Assembly: GCA_009746045.1 (NCBI GenBank)
Contig: RPFO01000165.1
Location: 1,472,046 to 1,536,045 of the forward strand
DNA length: 64,000 bases
Source of the DNA: Mesostigma viride
Taxonomy: Eukaryota; Streptophyta; Mesostigmatophyceae; Mesostigmatales; Mesostigmataceae
Reading direction: 5' to 3'
In this document: piece after piece, positions 52,871 to 62,292 of the stretch
How positions within the stretch are numbered: the first letter of the stretch is position 1
Layout of the letters: the number at the start of each line of letters is the position of its first letter
Position numbers and translations under genes: made by a program
The notes under the pieces: model-generated
What the model saw: only the letters and a program-made list of their open reading frames with translations
Database searches by the model: none
Told to the model about the DNA's origin: nothing

Positions 52871-55033
52871 TTAGACAGATAGACCGACTTGACAGCTAGC
52901 ATTCATGAGCTTCCTCAGTACATTGTACTGGGCTGGGGCCTTGTGTGGCAGCTTGGTCAATGCATCAGCAGGGTTCTCCTCGCCAGGGATATGCTTCAAG
53001 TCAACCAAACTGGCCAACTCCTTCAGCAACAAATAATCCAAGTCTCGGCTTCTGGCCAGCTGCTTGTGAACAAACTAGACCATACCCATGCTGTCTGTTA
53101 GCAACAACGTCTCCATCTGCAAGGTCCAAGGGGTAACTGAAGCCAGCTCCAGCATTAACTCCTTTATGTACAAGCTGGACTGGATCCCCTCGCATACGGC
53201 CCTGCATTCTGCCACATCTGAACTGATACAGACCCTCTTCTGCAGTCTGCTGTACCAGCTGAACAAACTTGCCCTGCTCTGATAAAAAGCAAACAGAGCA
53301 GCAGATCTCCCCCTGACCTTGGTAACCTGGCGAGCATCCATGGAACTGTCAACAAAGATCTCCAAGGTGATAGGCTGGGCAAAGTCAATCCCAGACAAAA
53401 TCAGATCAGGGGTACTCTCCACCAATCGGGCTATGACTCGAGGCTTCTCATCCTCAAGCACATCATCAGGCATTCTGCTATGGACCATCAAAGACGGACC
53501 ACAGATGCTGGCAAACCAGGCCCACATGCCTCTCAACTCAGGTCCTGCAGCCTGGGTGATCTTCTCTGGCAAGGCCTTCACAATGGTCTGTTTATAATCT
53601 CCTCCAGCCTGAAGCCTGATACTCCACTCCCCATCCCTCCTGAACAGGGTAGCCTGCATTCCACAGAACACTACAGGCTTGTTGGGCTCCTGCCACAGCT
53701 CCTTGCCCAGCGAAAACTTGCCACTGATGACAGGAATAAACTTCTTCAACCAGGTCGTGGGGGCTAGCAAATGCAGATCATCTCCATGCAAACTAGCATA
53801 CACTGGCAGACCCTCCCATTGGGCCAGCAACAAACAGGGATCAACTGAAGACACTCTCAAGCCACACTCACTGATCAGAGCTTTCTGCAGCGTGAGTCTC
53901 CAGATGATTGGGCTCGACCTGAGTCCTTCCAGGCCCTTCAGAATAACCAGGAAATGTTGATGCAGCTCCAGCTTCCAGATAGCAGGCACCTCAACACAGT
54001 AAGGTTCATCCTGCTTCCACACCCTCCTGGCCACTTCTGGATCAGAGTTTAAAAATGCCCTCTTGAAGTCCAGCAGCACTGATGACATAGCTGCTCCCCT
54101 GTTCAGCAACCCCACGTAGAGACATAGCAAAATTCTCCATGTGTCGTGTAACATTCCTGGCGTGTACAGCTCCTCTCCTAGCAGACTCCCCGTGCCGTGA
54201 TACTCATTCAGGACAGGCCTGACATGGGGCACTGATACCTCATCCACAACCTTCCTCTTCAGCACAAATCTCAAAGCAAGCTTCCTTGATGCTGGGGGAC
54301 GCCTGTCTGTTGGTGCAGCACACTCAAACTGCAACCACTCCTCCAATGCCTTGGAGAAGGCGAGCTTCCAAGCCTCAAACAAAGTAGGCGAGCTCATCTC
54401 TTGGACTAGCTGGTCATATGTCAAAGGAGAGTGTGCAGCAAGGCTCCTGTGAGTTATGCCAATACTGCTGGGGTGCAACACAGCTGGAATCACCAAACTG
54501 GCTGCTGGGGGCACCTCCCCTTCATCCCATTTTACACCCTTGACCGGCTTGGCCCTGCACCTGATTGGAAATGTTGTCCTGAAATTTTCTAGGGGAATCA
54601 TCCCCCAGCCATCTCTTCTCAGAGCTGTAGCTCTGATAGAAATCCCAGGATTGCCCAGAAAATTCTGACCCAAAATCACAGGGCCATCATAGTCCTCTAG
54701 GACAAGGAAGGTCACATCCACACCCATGACAGGGGCAGTAACCTCTCCCAACACCCTTAGATGCGTCCTACCACTGAAATCAGACACCCAGGGGCAACTT
54801 CGTTCACCGACCAGCAGTTCTCCTGTATGCTGAGGTCCCATGACAGAAACCTGTGCATTGGTATCTATTTCCATGGCAGCTACCTCAGGTTCATCCAACT
54901 GGACAAGCTTGGACACCTTAGGCTCCTTCTTGGCTCTTTGCAAAGCCTGTACAATATCTGATAGACGCACACCCCTAGGCCTGGTGTCGGGCCGTTCCGG
55001 AGGTGCAGCCTGTCCACCTGCTTGCCCAACCAC
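52871..55033 (-). pseudogene. Copia-2 protease-like, RT and RNase H, with an in-frame TAG
   Basis: No ATG at its start, so it is probably reached from the integrase frame by a frameshift (the overlap is 54880-55033). Contents: protease-like domain near residues 50-130 (AMEIDTNAQVSVM, then VILGQNFLG), RT with LLDFKRAFLNSD near 322 and SLHGDDLHLL near 419, and RNase H with IFVDSSMDARQ near 563, AECRAVCEG and LLLTDSMG. A TAG at 53077-53075 stops the frame directly after TDSMGMV. The same frame then continues with sensible RNase H sequence (FVHKQLARSRDLDYLLLKE, ENPADALTKL) to TAA at 52873-52871. One nonsense change or a readthrough stop would explain this. Confidence 0.87.
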
Positions 55034-56109
55034 CGTATGTGAAGGTACCCCAGGGGCCGGGCCAGGGTCACCCTGAGGGCTCGATACAGCTGTACTGCTG
55101 TAGCACCCTGATCAGGAAGTTCCACGTCACCCCCGCCTTGTACACCAACGGGCACCTGGAAGAGGTCTCCTTGATTACCTCCCCGGGGACGGATCTTTGA
55201 CCAGGACAGACGGTGCACTGCTTGGGAGCCATCAATGGCCACCCAGCACTTATGGCCAGCGGCTTCTACTCGGGTCACCACCCCATCATGCCAGCTGCCA
55301 CGTTTCCCTGGAAAGCTTGGCTCCTTCCACACAACAACCTGTTGTCCAACGTTAGGTTCTAGGACACTCCAGCCCTTGTCTTTCTGCCTCAGCTTGAGGA
55401 ACTTGGCCTCTAGCTTCTCCTTCCATGCCTGCTCAGCATCAGCTGGCAGCATCCTGGTGTGCAGCATAAGAGGATTGATGGCAATGTCACCAAAGAACAT
55501 GGGAGTCCTGAGGTTCAGCCTATCCTCCACAGAACGTAGCCATGCAGATGTCACAATGGCAGATGACGTCCTTGGAATCCTCTCCACCAGCAGCACAGTC
55601 TTGATCTCTTGGATGGCTCTCTCCACAACCCCTTGCTGGCCGTGGCTCTCCCGGGGTGTAATCAGCAACTCTGGAAATTCTGGCAGGTTCTCACAGCACT
55701 CAAACTGAATGTCACACTGCAGCAACTCCAACCCAGGGTACCTGCTCCTTGTCAACTTCAGAGCAGCAATCAACGTAGGCTTCTCCATGTCAGGCAGGAT
55801 CTCTAGGGTCTTGTACTTGGTATATCTGTCCACTGCCACCAGCAGCTTCAAACCCCTGATTCTCTGAATATCTACCTGCACATGGCCTGGCTGCAAAATA
55901 GGAGACCTGGCATGAGACTGCTTGGGCTTTCTAGCAACTAGCCTGCACCTGCAAGCTTGAGCAACCTGTTGGCAGATGGAGTACAACTCACTTCCTCCCA
56001 GCCGTCTAGCAACTTGCAAAGACTGAGCTGCATGGCCAAACATGGTATGCAACCTTGAGGCAATGTCATACAAGAGAGAAAATCTTTTATTGTCATTATT
56101 AGCACTCAA
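54880..56109 (-). CDS. Copia-2 integrase frame
   Basis: The frame has no true ATG (it opens at a TTG). It encodes the zinc-binding N-terminus (HTMFGH, then CQQVAQACRCR), catalytic Asp in QVDIQR, Asp in LQCDIQFE and Glu in GVVERAIQEIKT, then a basic C-terminal region (GQQVVVWKEPSFPGKRGSWH). Integrase inserts the cDNA into the chromosome. After about 55130 the peptide is out of step with the next frame, whose N-terminus fits the Copia-1 order. The frameshift near 55030-55130 could be programmed or a mutation. Another gap of unclear frame (56110-56470) separates it from the nucleocapsid frame. Confidence 0.82.
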   Translation of the reverse strand: MSANNDNKRFSLLYDIASRLHTMFGHAAQSLQVARRLGGSELYSICQQVAQACRCRLVARKPKQSHARSPILQPGHVQVDIQRIRGLKLLVAVDRYTKYKTLEILPDMEKPTLIAALKLTRSRYPGLELLQCDIQFECCENLPEFPELLITPRESHGQQGVVERAIQEIKTVLLVERIPRTSSAIVTSAWLRSVEDRLNLRTPMFFGDIAINPLMLHTRMLPADAEQAWKEKLEAKFLKLRQKDKGWSVLEPNVGQQVVVWKEPSFPGKRGSWHDGVVTRVEAAGHKCWVAIDGSQAVHRLSWSKIRPRGGNQGDLFQVPVGVQGGGDVELPDQGATAVQLYRALRVTLARPLGYLHIRWLGKQVDRLHLRNGPTPGLGVCVYQILYRLCKEPRRSLRCPSLSSWMNLR

Positions 56110-56471
56110 GGTATGTACAGATCCCTTATATGTACAGGAGGCACCAGGGTCGTGCCTGTCAGACTGTCTCCAGCCCTATCCTCATCCTGACCATCCTGTG
56201 CCAGTCCTGCACGGTCAGAATGCTTCTGAGATCCACCTGGGTCCACAGCACCAGGTCCTACCTCAGGCTCAGCACCGCCATGGCGGGCACGTTGGCGAGT
56301 AACCACTGCAGCTACAGCTGGCATACTCTCTGTGGTAACCAAGCTTGCCCCATCGTGTCCAATAGGCTCTGTCACTAGAGCATGGGGCTGCCCCTCACTG
56401 CCGTCACTAGCAGCTACATTACACACCCCTGGGGGCACCCTCCAGGGTTCAGGGATGTGTGCAGGCTCAAG

Positions 56472-56945
56472 TCAATGATCAACAGCCTTGCCCTTGCCCT
56501 TGCCCTTATCCTGGGATGGACCAGCCTTCTCCTTGCTGCCACCCTGAGCTGGCTTGCTCTGACCTTCCTGCCTCAGGTACGAGGGACACTCATTCCTGAA
56601 GTGACCCTTCCCTTGGCAGAAATAACATTCCACCTGACTGATGTCCCGTGAGGTCCCACTGCTGGGTCCAGCCTTGGGAGGACCACTCACCCTCTTGAAG
56701 TCAAACTGGGACTGTGGAGGTCCCGACTTCGGAGGTGTCCCCCGTCCAGCCATTCTGCCACGCCCCCTCCTGGACCTTCCTCGACCCCTAGAAGAGGTCT
56801 CAGGCCCCCTCGAGGACGCTGGGCCCCCGTGGCCCGATCCCCTCAAGGACTTAACTGCAGGCTCAGCTGCCTCCTCGTCCCCTTGACGTGGGCGCTTACC
56901 GCCTACATACTTGCCGCTGAAACACTCATACAGCTGGTCCGTCAT
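56472..56945 (-). CDS. Copia-2 nucleocapsid frame with zinc knuckle, 157 aa
   Basis: Starts at an ATG that overlaps the gag stop (ATGA, 56945-56942). It is basic (RGRGRSRRGRGRMAGRG) with one zinc knuckle, CYFCQGKGHFRNEC (C-x2-C-x4-H-x4-C), that would bind the element RNA, and ends in a Lys-rich tail (KGKGKGKAVDH). In other elements this domain is fused to gag. Here it follows in another frame with a four-base overlap, which would suit translation by reinitiation, unless an indel split one longer gag. Confidence 0.82.
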   Translation of the reverse strand: MTDQLYECFSGKYVGGKRPRQGDEEAAEPAVKSLRGSGHGGPASSRGPETSSRGRGRSRRGRGRMAGRGTPPKSGPPQSQFDFKRVSGPPKAGPSSGTSRDISQVECYFCQGKGHFRNECPSYLRQEGQSKPAQGGSKEKAGPSQDKGKGKGKAVDH

Positions 56946-57649
56946 GGCAGCCCAGCTCCATGGACTTGGCGCATGTGGATGGTCACGTTGTCCATCGTGA
57001 CAGGATCCAGCTGCAGCGACTTGAGAAAGTCGCCCATGGCCATCCGGTCTGCAACGAAGGACCCTTTGGCCATGGCGTCCTCCCTCAGCTTGACGAAGTC
57101 TTCAAAGGAGTGGACCACTAGCTGCCCCTTGATGGGCTTGTAGTCCAGGTACTCCTGTTTCAGGTGAGAACCATCTATGGTCCTCTTATCACTTAGGAAC
57201 ACCCTGAGGCGCGTCATAAACTCAGCCCAGGTATCCCCCGCTGTATGTCGCTCCCGGACGAACTTGAACAGCCGCCTTGCCGACTGCCGTATGTAGGCAC
57301 TAGACGCCAGGATGCGAAGCTTGTCACCGGTGTAGATGTCCGTGTACAAGTTCATGTCCTCCAGCATCCTCTCAGCGTCCCGGGGCTGCCAATTGTCCTT
57401 GATGGACTGAAACTGGCTTAGTACCGCGTACCCCTCGGCTACGGTAGGCCGCCTAGGCGCTGCTTGGTCTGCTGCTGGCGCGTTCTGACCGCCTTGAGAT
57501 CCTTGGCTCTGATCATCCGCTATCCCAGCCTGGTCCCATAGCGCCGGGACTCCACCGCGTCCATCGCGTCCATTGCGTCCATCCATATCAGCGCCGCGCC
57601 GCTCAAAGCCGACACCGCGCCCTCGTTGGTCAAATGCTCCCTCACTCAT
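56942..57649 (-). CDS. Copia-2 gag (capsid) frame, 235 aa
   Basis: ATG at 57649. A Gly/Arg-rich start (MSEGAFDQRGRGVGFERRG) is followed by a helical capsid-like part (QPRDAERMLEDMNLYTDIY, TAGDTWAEFMTRLRVFLSD, FVADRMAMGDFLKSLQLD). The second half resembles the gag of Copia-1 and of the element at 63228-64000 in pattern. It would form the virus-like particle in which reverse transcription takes place. Confidence 0.8.
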   Translation of the reverse strand: MSEGAFDQRGRGVGFERRGADMDGRNGRDGRGGVPALWDQAGIADDQSQGSQGGQNAPAADQAAPRRPTVAEGYAVLSQFQSIKDNWQPRDAERMLEDMNLYTDIYTGDKLRILASSAYIRQSARRLFKFVRERHTAGDTWAEFMTRLRVFLSDKRTIDGSHLKQEYLDYKPIKGQLVVHSFEDFVKLREDAMAKGSFVADRMAMGDFLKSLQLDPVTMDNVTIHMRQVHGAGLP

Positions 57650-57751
57650 GATGGCCCTTGTTCAGGTCTGCTACAAGCCAGCCAAGTGGCCAAACAGCAA
57701 TATAAGCAATATAAGCTGCTGAACAAGAAGGAAAATGACAAGTGTTACCAC

Positions 57752-58729
57752 TCAGTCAAGACCACCACGGTCACCCGCGGGCGCCTCCTGGTTCTCCTTG
57801 TCGCTGTCACTGTCGCTGTCGCTCACAATGATGAGCTCTGGCACCCTGCTGCCAGCAGCACCGTCTTCAGCCCGCTGTCGGCCCGCGATGACAGCGTCGT
57901 CACCGTTAGTGTAGTAGACAGGTGACAACCCATCGTTACCACCCCGCGGGTTATACCTTGGCACCTCGCAGTCGCCAAGCTCCTCGTCGCCTAGATCAGC
58001 GACCCCCACAGCTCCCACCTCAAGGTCACTGTCGTAACCCAGAGGGGCGAACTCCTCCCACCGCGTCACTCGAACGCGAAGAGGTTGGGGCAGTTCCTGA
58101 AGAGGAACTCTCCTTCGCTCCGGATTCCTGTCGACCCGTGTCGCACGCTGACCTCCGGTGATGGCTTCCTCGGCCGCCTCGAGCTCTGCTAGCCGCCTGT
58201 AGCGCTCCGCCCCTCGTCGCTCACGTCGAACTGGTCCCGCTGCAAATCCCTCGTCGCCAATTACGCCTGCGAACGCACGTTGTACGCCCGCACCCGCCGC
58301 TGCCTGCACGAACTCTCGTCGCACCGCACCAGCTGGCTCCGCAGCTTCTCCTCGCCTGGCCGCCAACTCAGCACGCACCCGGTCCACTAAGGCTGTGATC
58401 ACAGTCTGGATTCCGACCAGACCGTGCAGCTCTTGCTCGATGTCGTCGACGCTCCGGTGTGCCGGAACGACGATGGTCCGGACGTGCTGCAGAATGCGCT
58501 CCCAATCCTCGACCTGGTCGTCGACGAATTGCACAAAGTTGCGATCAACAGGTGGCCGATCTGCAAGCAATAAAGATAAATCTCGAACCACACGACGCAA
58601 TTCAGGCGAAATGGAACCACCAGCAGACTGCCGAGGAAACCGAAAATTCTGCTGCCGTTGTTCTTCCTGCACCATTCGACACCCGACGAGCTTCACCGCG
58701 TCGTCAATGCTGCACGCAGCAAACAGCAA
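57752..58729 (-). CDS. Copia-2 ORF1 upstream of gag, about 307-325 aa
   Basis: An extra frame between the 5' LTR and gag, with its first ATG near 58675. It is rich in Arg, Glu and Ala (RRVVRDLSLLLADRPPVDRN, ERYRRLAELEAAEEA), probably helical, with an acidic end (VSDSDSDSDKENQEAPAG). No known domain. It ends about 100 bases before gag. The two other elements seen at their 5' ends also have a frame in this place, so it is probably a regular part of this element group. Confidence 0.6.
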   Translation of the reverse strand: MLFAACSIDDAVKLVGCRMVQEEQRQQNFRFPRQSAGGSISPELRRVVRDLSLLLADRPPVDRNFVQFVDDQVEDWERILQHVRTIVVPAHRSVDDIEQELHGLVGIQTVITALVDRVRAELAARRGEAAEPAGAVRREFVQAAAGAGVQRAFAGVIGDEGFAAGPVRRERRGAERYRRLAELEAAEEAITGGQRATRVDRNPERRRVPLQELPQPLRVRVTRWEEFAPLGYDSDLEVGAVGVADLGDEELGDCEVPRYNPRGGNDGLSPVYYTNGDDAVIAGRQRAEDGAAGSRVPELIIVSDSDSDSDKENQEAPAGDRGGLD

Positions 58730-58769
58730 CGACCCTTCTGGCCGTTCCGTCGAGACTGCTTGTAATTTG

Positions 58770-59467
58770 AGTTAACGTTTTTAAACGCAATGAATAATAA
58801 GGATATGGTTGCAATGCAGCAATGTGTGAATATGGTTGGAAACGGAGCTTTGTTAAATTGTATAGGCTTACAGCACTCGGGCACGTGAGTGCTTGTACAC
58901 GAGTTTGCCAAGTCAAGGCAACACACGTGAGGCGGGCTCGCAAGAGATGCCCAGTTGGCACTGGCCTATTCTTTATATACTTGTGCACTGTGCTTTGCTA
59001 GTCCTGAGCAGCCTAGGAGGCCTGCTCAGTAATAACACTCCCGGTACAGTATTCACAACCTGTACAGCGCCCAGATCCTATACAGTAGGTCTGCCATACA
59101 GGCACAGTGACCACAGAGTACAGTCCACAGTGATTATTGCATCTGCACCTAGAAGTCCAGGACTAAGCCTGCGGTACCAACAGACCACAGGTTAAGGTTC
59201 CTATTTCCTGCGTACGACGTATTAATCCAATACCGTCCTAGGTTCAGCACCTAATTCCTGTCAGCCCAGGAATTACTGTCGACCCCATATGTCGTCGGCA
59301 AATATTCACGCCCGACTTAGAAGAACAGCCGGCTCGCGCTCGCGCGCGACCGGGAAGTCGGAACGCCATAACTTTCTTGATACTTGTCGGAATGAACTCG
59401 TTCCGGTGCCGCTGGAATCGCAGAGATATGCCGAATCAGGAACACGCCAATGCGCTTGGCGTTAACT
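58770..59467 (-). repeat. Copia-2 5' LTR
   Basis: Partner of 44599-45295. Followed on its outer side by TATATAGACCGGCATATATAG and then the 3' end of LINE copy H. Confidence 0.92.
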
Positions 59468-59488
59468 TATATAGACCGGCATATATAG

Positions 59489-61160
59489 ATTAAAAATATA
59501 ATTACTTACAGCAGAGTGAAATCACTCAAACCAAAGCAAACGCCCAGCTATAAACCTATATACAGAGCCATGTCAAAGCTCTATACTACGATAAGACCAA
59601 TGGAAACGCCTAACGGGAGGAACCTAATAGCCCTGCTGCACCGCAAAATCAGCCCGCGCACGGCGGAGCATGATGTCAGCCATGGCCCGAGTCAGCGCCA
59701 CCGACAAGCGCTGACGCCAATATGACGTCCAGGTCCGCGCCGACCATGGGGCCCGCTGGCCCTCCAGGTCCAGCCGGTCCTCCCGGAGCCGGCAACACTC
59801 CTTGAAGAAGGCGGAGGTCAGGGGCCCCATGGCCCCAAACTCCTCCAGGACAAAGGGCACCACACGATGGTGCCCGACGTCGCCGTACGCCAGGAGCTTG
59901 GCCCGCTCCGCCCGGTCCGCCGTGTAACCTGCCGTGAGGGAGGCCCCAGCCACGTGGCTAAGAGCCAAGGGCCGCGCCACCGAAACGTCAATAAGCAGAT
60001 GCCGGCCACCCCCCTCAAAGTCCAGCACCACGATGTCAGGCCGGTGGTTGGGGGAATAGAAGGCAGCGCCATCCGCATCCTCGGACCGGATGTTCGCGTG
60101 GGGGAAAACCGACCGAATCATGGCGAGCACCACCGTCAGGAGGACAGTGTGCAAATACAAATACCAATTCTGATTCTGTTGGCCCCCCATGCAGGCAAGG
60201 TAGTGAGTCCCCGTGGGATCCAGCGGCTGCCCACAGCTACCACAAGGCCGCCCGGCCGGAACAAGAGGCTGCGGGGCAAATAGCTGGTGCCGGAGCGCCA
60301 CCGAGTAGTGGCTGGGAGCCAAGGCGAATGGGGGCCGGGCCATGGGAAGAGCACGAAGGTACGCCGAGCCCACACTCCGCAAGGAAAGCGAGAACAGCCA
60401 CGCACGTCCCTGGGCGTTGAGGTCCGCGAAAAGAGCAATCCAATCAGCCGTGTGCAGAATACCCGCGTAGGTTTTCTGGTGTTTATCGATGACGCGAGCA
60501 GGGAATGCGGCGGGAGATTGAACGGAGGCGACCGAGGGAGTGCCGCGAGGGAGGTGGCGCTGTACCGCCTGAGCGGCACGGACGGGAGAACAGGCCTGCT
60601 GGATCTCAGCATAGGCCTCCTGGATGGCGGTGACGAAGGGCAAAGGGCTGCTGGGGTCCAGGAGGTCAGGCGCTGCCGTTGCCAAAAGGGGCAGGAGCCG
60701 GCAGCTTTCCGCCCACGACTGAGCGACGGAGCCCAAAAAGGCTGCTGGGGCCAGCCGGGCGGCACGAGTCAGACCGCAGCCACCCATCCGTGCAGGCAGG
60801 GAGGCAATGCGAATAGCATGTGGCGGGAGGTCGGGGCCCGGGACCAGCTGCGCCAAGGCCGACTGGATGCGTTCGTCGTGGCCCTCGGCGGCCAGCCGGA
60901 CCTGAGACGGAAGAGCGCCCCGGAGCCAGTGAACGACGCGAGGGTGAGCGCAAAACCACAGAAGCAGACCCTTGGTCTGCGAATCATGAAGGCGCGCAAT
61001 CAAGGGCAGTACCTCAGTGCGTGCCTCGAGGGCGGCCCGCAGAGCATCGATGACAAACGCGGGGTCGCCAACCGGAACGCCGAGGACATCCAACCCATGG
61101 AGGCGCTCGTCCCGGCCCAAGAGCTGGGGCGGAAAGCCGGAGCAATCACCTTGGGGCGAG
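59489..61160 (-). mobile_element. RLE LINE copy H
   Basis: Minus-strand copy matching about 1230-2892 of copy A, with its 3' end beside ATATATAGAT. Open frame 61120-59624 codes for the region after the RT core, the zinc knuckle CGSCGQPLDPTGTHYLAC and the RLE core RPDIVVLDFEGG to ADFAVQQGY. One extra codon (ARPPFALAP against APPFALAP) marks a 3-base difference. The match stops at 61160 exactly where an AGTTAG LTR start begins, so the copy was probably cut by Copia-4, not 5'-truncated. Confidence 0.88.
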
Positions 61161-61662
61161 AGTTAGATGAGATGCTTAGGCTGACACACGGATTTCCGGC
61201 CTGCGCGCCGCGTATTGCCTACCGCGGCTGAGCGGGACACCTCAGTACAGTACGGCAGGGTGTACGGTACTGAGGTGTCATGTGGACCGATGTGCGGTTA
61301 GTGCCAGACTGTGCCTAGACTCTAGCTCGACCCGCCAGACCCGGGTTATCCGGTTCTGGACGGGCCGAGTGTAGTCGATGCTAGTGACGTGGTCGCATGG
61401 CATTGCAGTGTACAGTTGTCCACTGGTCGTGTGCTGCAGGTAGCACCGCCATAGGCATATAGGCGTAGCACTGGGGAGTGCCACAGCACCCGAGTTTGCC
61501 CAGACGTTCCATTCTGAGCTCTCAGCTTCCATTGCTCTCTCATTGTATTATTGTAATACAATCATCATTCGCTCTCAGCTTTCGCAGTTGTTCGTCGTCC
61601 CTAGTCTCCATCCAACTTGGACTGAAAAGTTCGATATTTTTTTTACAATAAAAAAAAAAGAT

Positions 61663-62292
61663 ATGGCTTCCAACAACGGCAACAACGGCAACAACAACAA
61701 GGGGAAGGCGCCTGCCAGGCGCACCTCACCCCGCCTTTCGCCGGAGGGCACGCCCTCCACCAACGATGCGAGGGTGACGCCCAACGTCACCTTCCGCACG
61801 GTGGTCGCTGACCACCCCAGGCGTCGGGGCCCGCAGGTGGGGCCCGGCGCCCGGGGGATGGCGAGCGGTCGGCCGTTTGCCACTGGCGGTTCGTCCGCCA
61901 TGGCACCTGGGGGGCAGGTCCCCCGGGCACGACATTCCCCCGTCGCAGGTGACGGGGGTCGTGAGCGGAGTGATTCCTCTGAGGAGGATGGGGAGGTGCA
62001 GCCTGCGAGGTCACGGCCTTCGCTCGAGCTTTCGACACAGACACCTGCGACGTCTGGTAACCTTTCCGTGGGCCGACAGATGGCCATCATGGACATTGAC
62101 CGGTATGGGGAACATGTTCCGCCCCCGGTCGCGTTCGGGCGCCCCCCCATTTTCTCCCCTTGGGGAGGACGACATCCCGGCGTTCATTTCGATGAACGGC
62201 CGGATCTGCGTCAACGTTTTCAGATGCTTCCAGATGAGGAGATGCACGCGATAGAGGTTCATCGGGTGCAACGCAGGTCGAGGGGCGTTTAG
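61663..62292 (+). CDS. Copia-4 ORF1, 209 aa
   Basis: ATG at 61663, about 45 bases after the proposed LTR end. Asn/Gly-rich start (MASNNGNNGNNNKGKAPARR), then low-complexity Arg/Pro/Ser sequence with an acidic patch (RERSDSSEEDGEVQPARS). Probably disordered; no known domain. It occupies the same place as the extra frames of Copia-1 and Copia-2. Confidence 0.5.
   Translation: MASNNGNNGNNNKGKAPARRTSPRLSPEGTPSTNDARVTPNVTFRTVVADHPRRRGPQVGPGARGMASGRPFATGGSSAMAPGGQVPRARHSPVAGDGGRERSDSSEEDGEVQPARSRPSLELSTQTPATSGNLSVGRQMAIMDIDRYGEHVPPPVAFGRPPIFSPWGGRHPGVHFDERPDLRQRFQMLPDEEMHAIEVHRVQRRSRGV

Larger units (their letters stand above)
44599..59467 (-). mobile_element. Copia-2: Copia-like LTR retrotransposon, host of Copia-1
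   Basis: LTRs at 44599-45295 and 58770-59467, with TATAT on both outer sides (44594-44598, 59468-59472). The element reads on the minus strand: 5' LTR (58770-59467), ORF1, gag, nucleocapsid, integrase, protease-RT-RNase H, 3' LTR. Copia-1 is inserted between 46012 and 52840. The LTR ends are AGTTAAC and GTTAACT. No primer-binding site starting TGG follows the 5' LTR (the minus strand reads CAAATTACAAGCAGTC). Confidence 0.9.
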
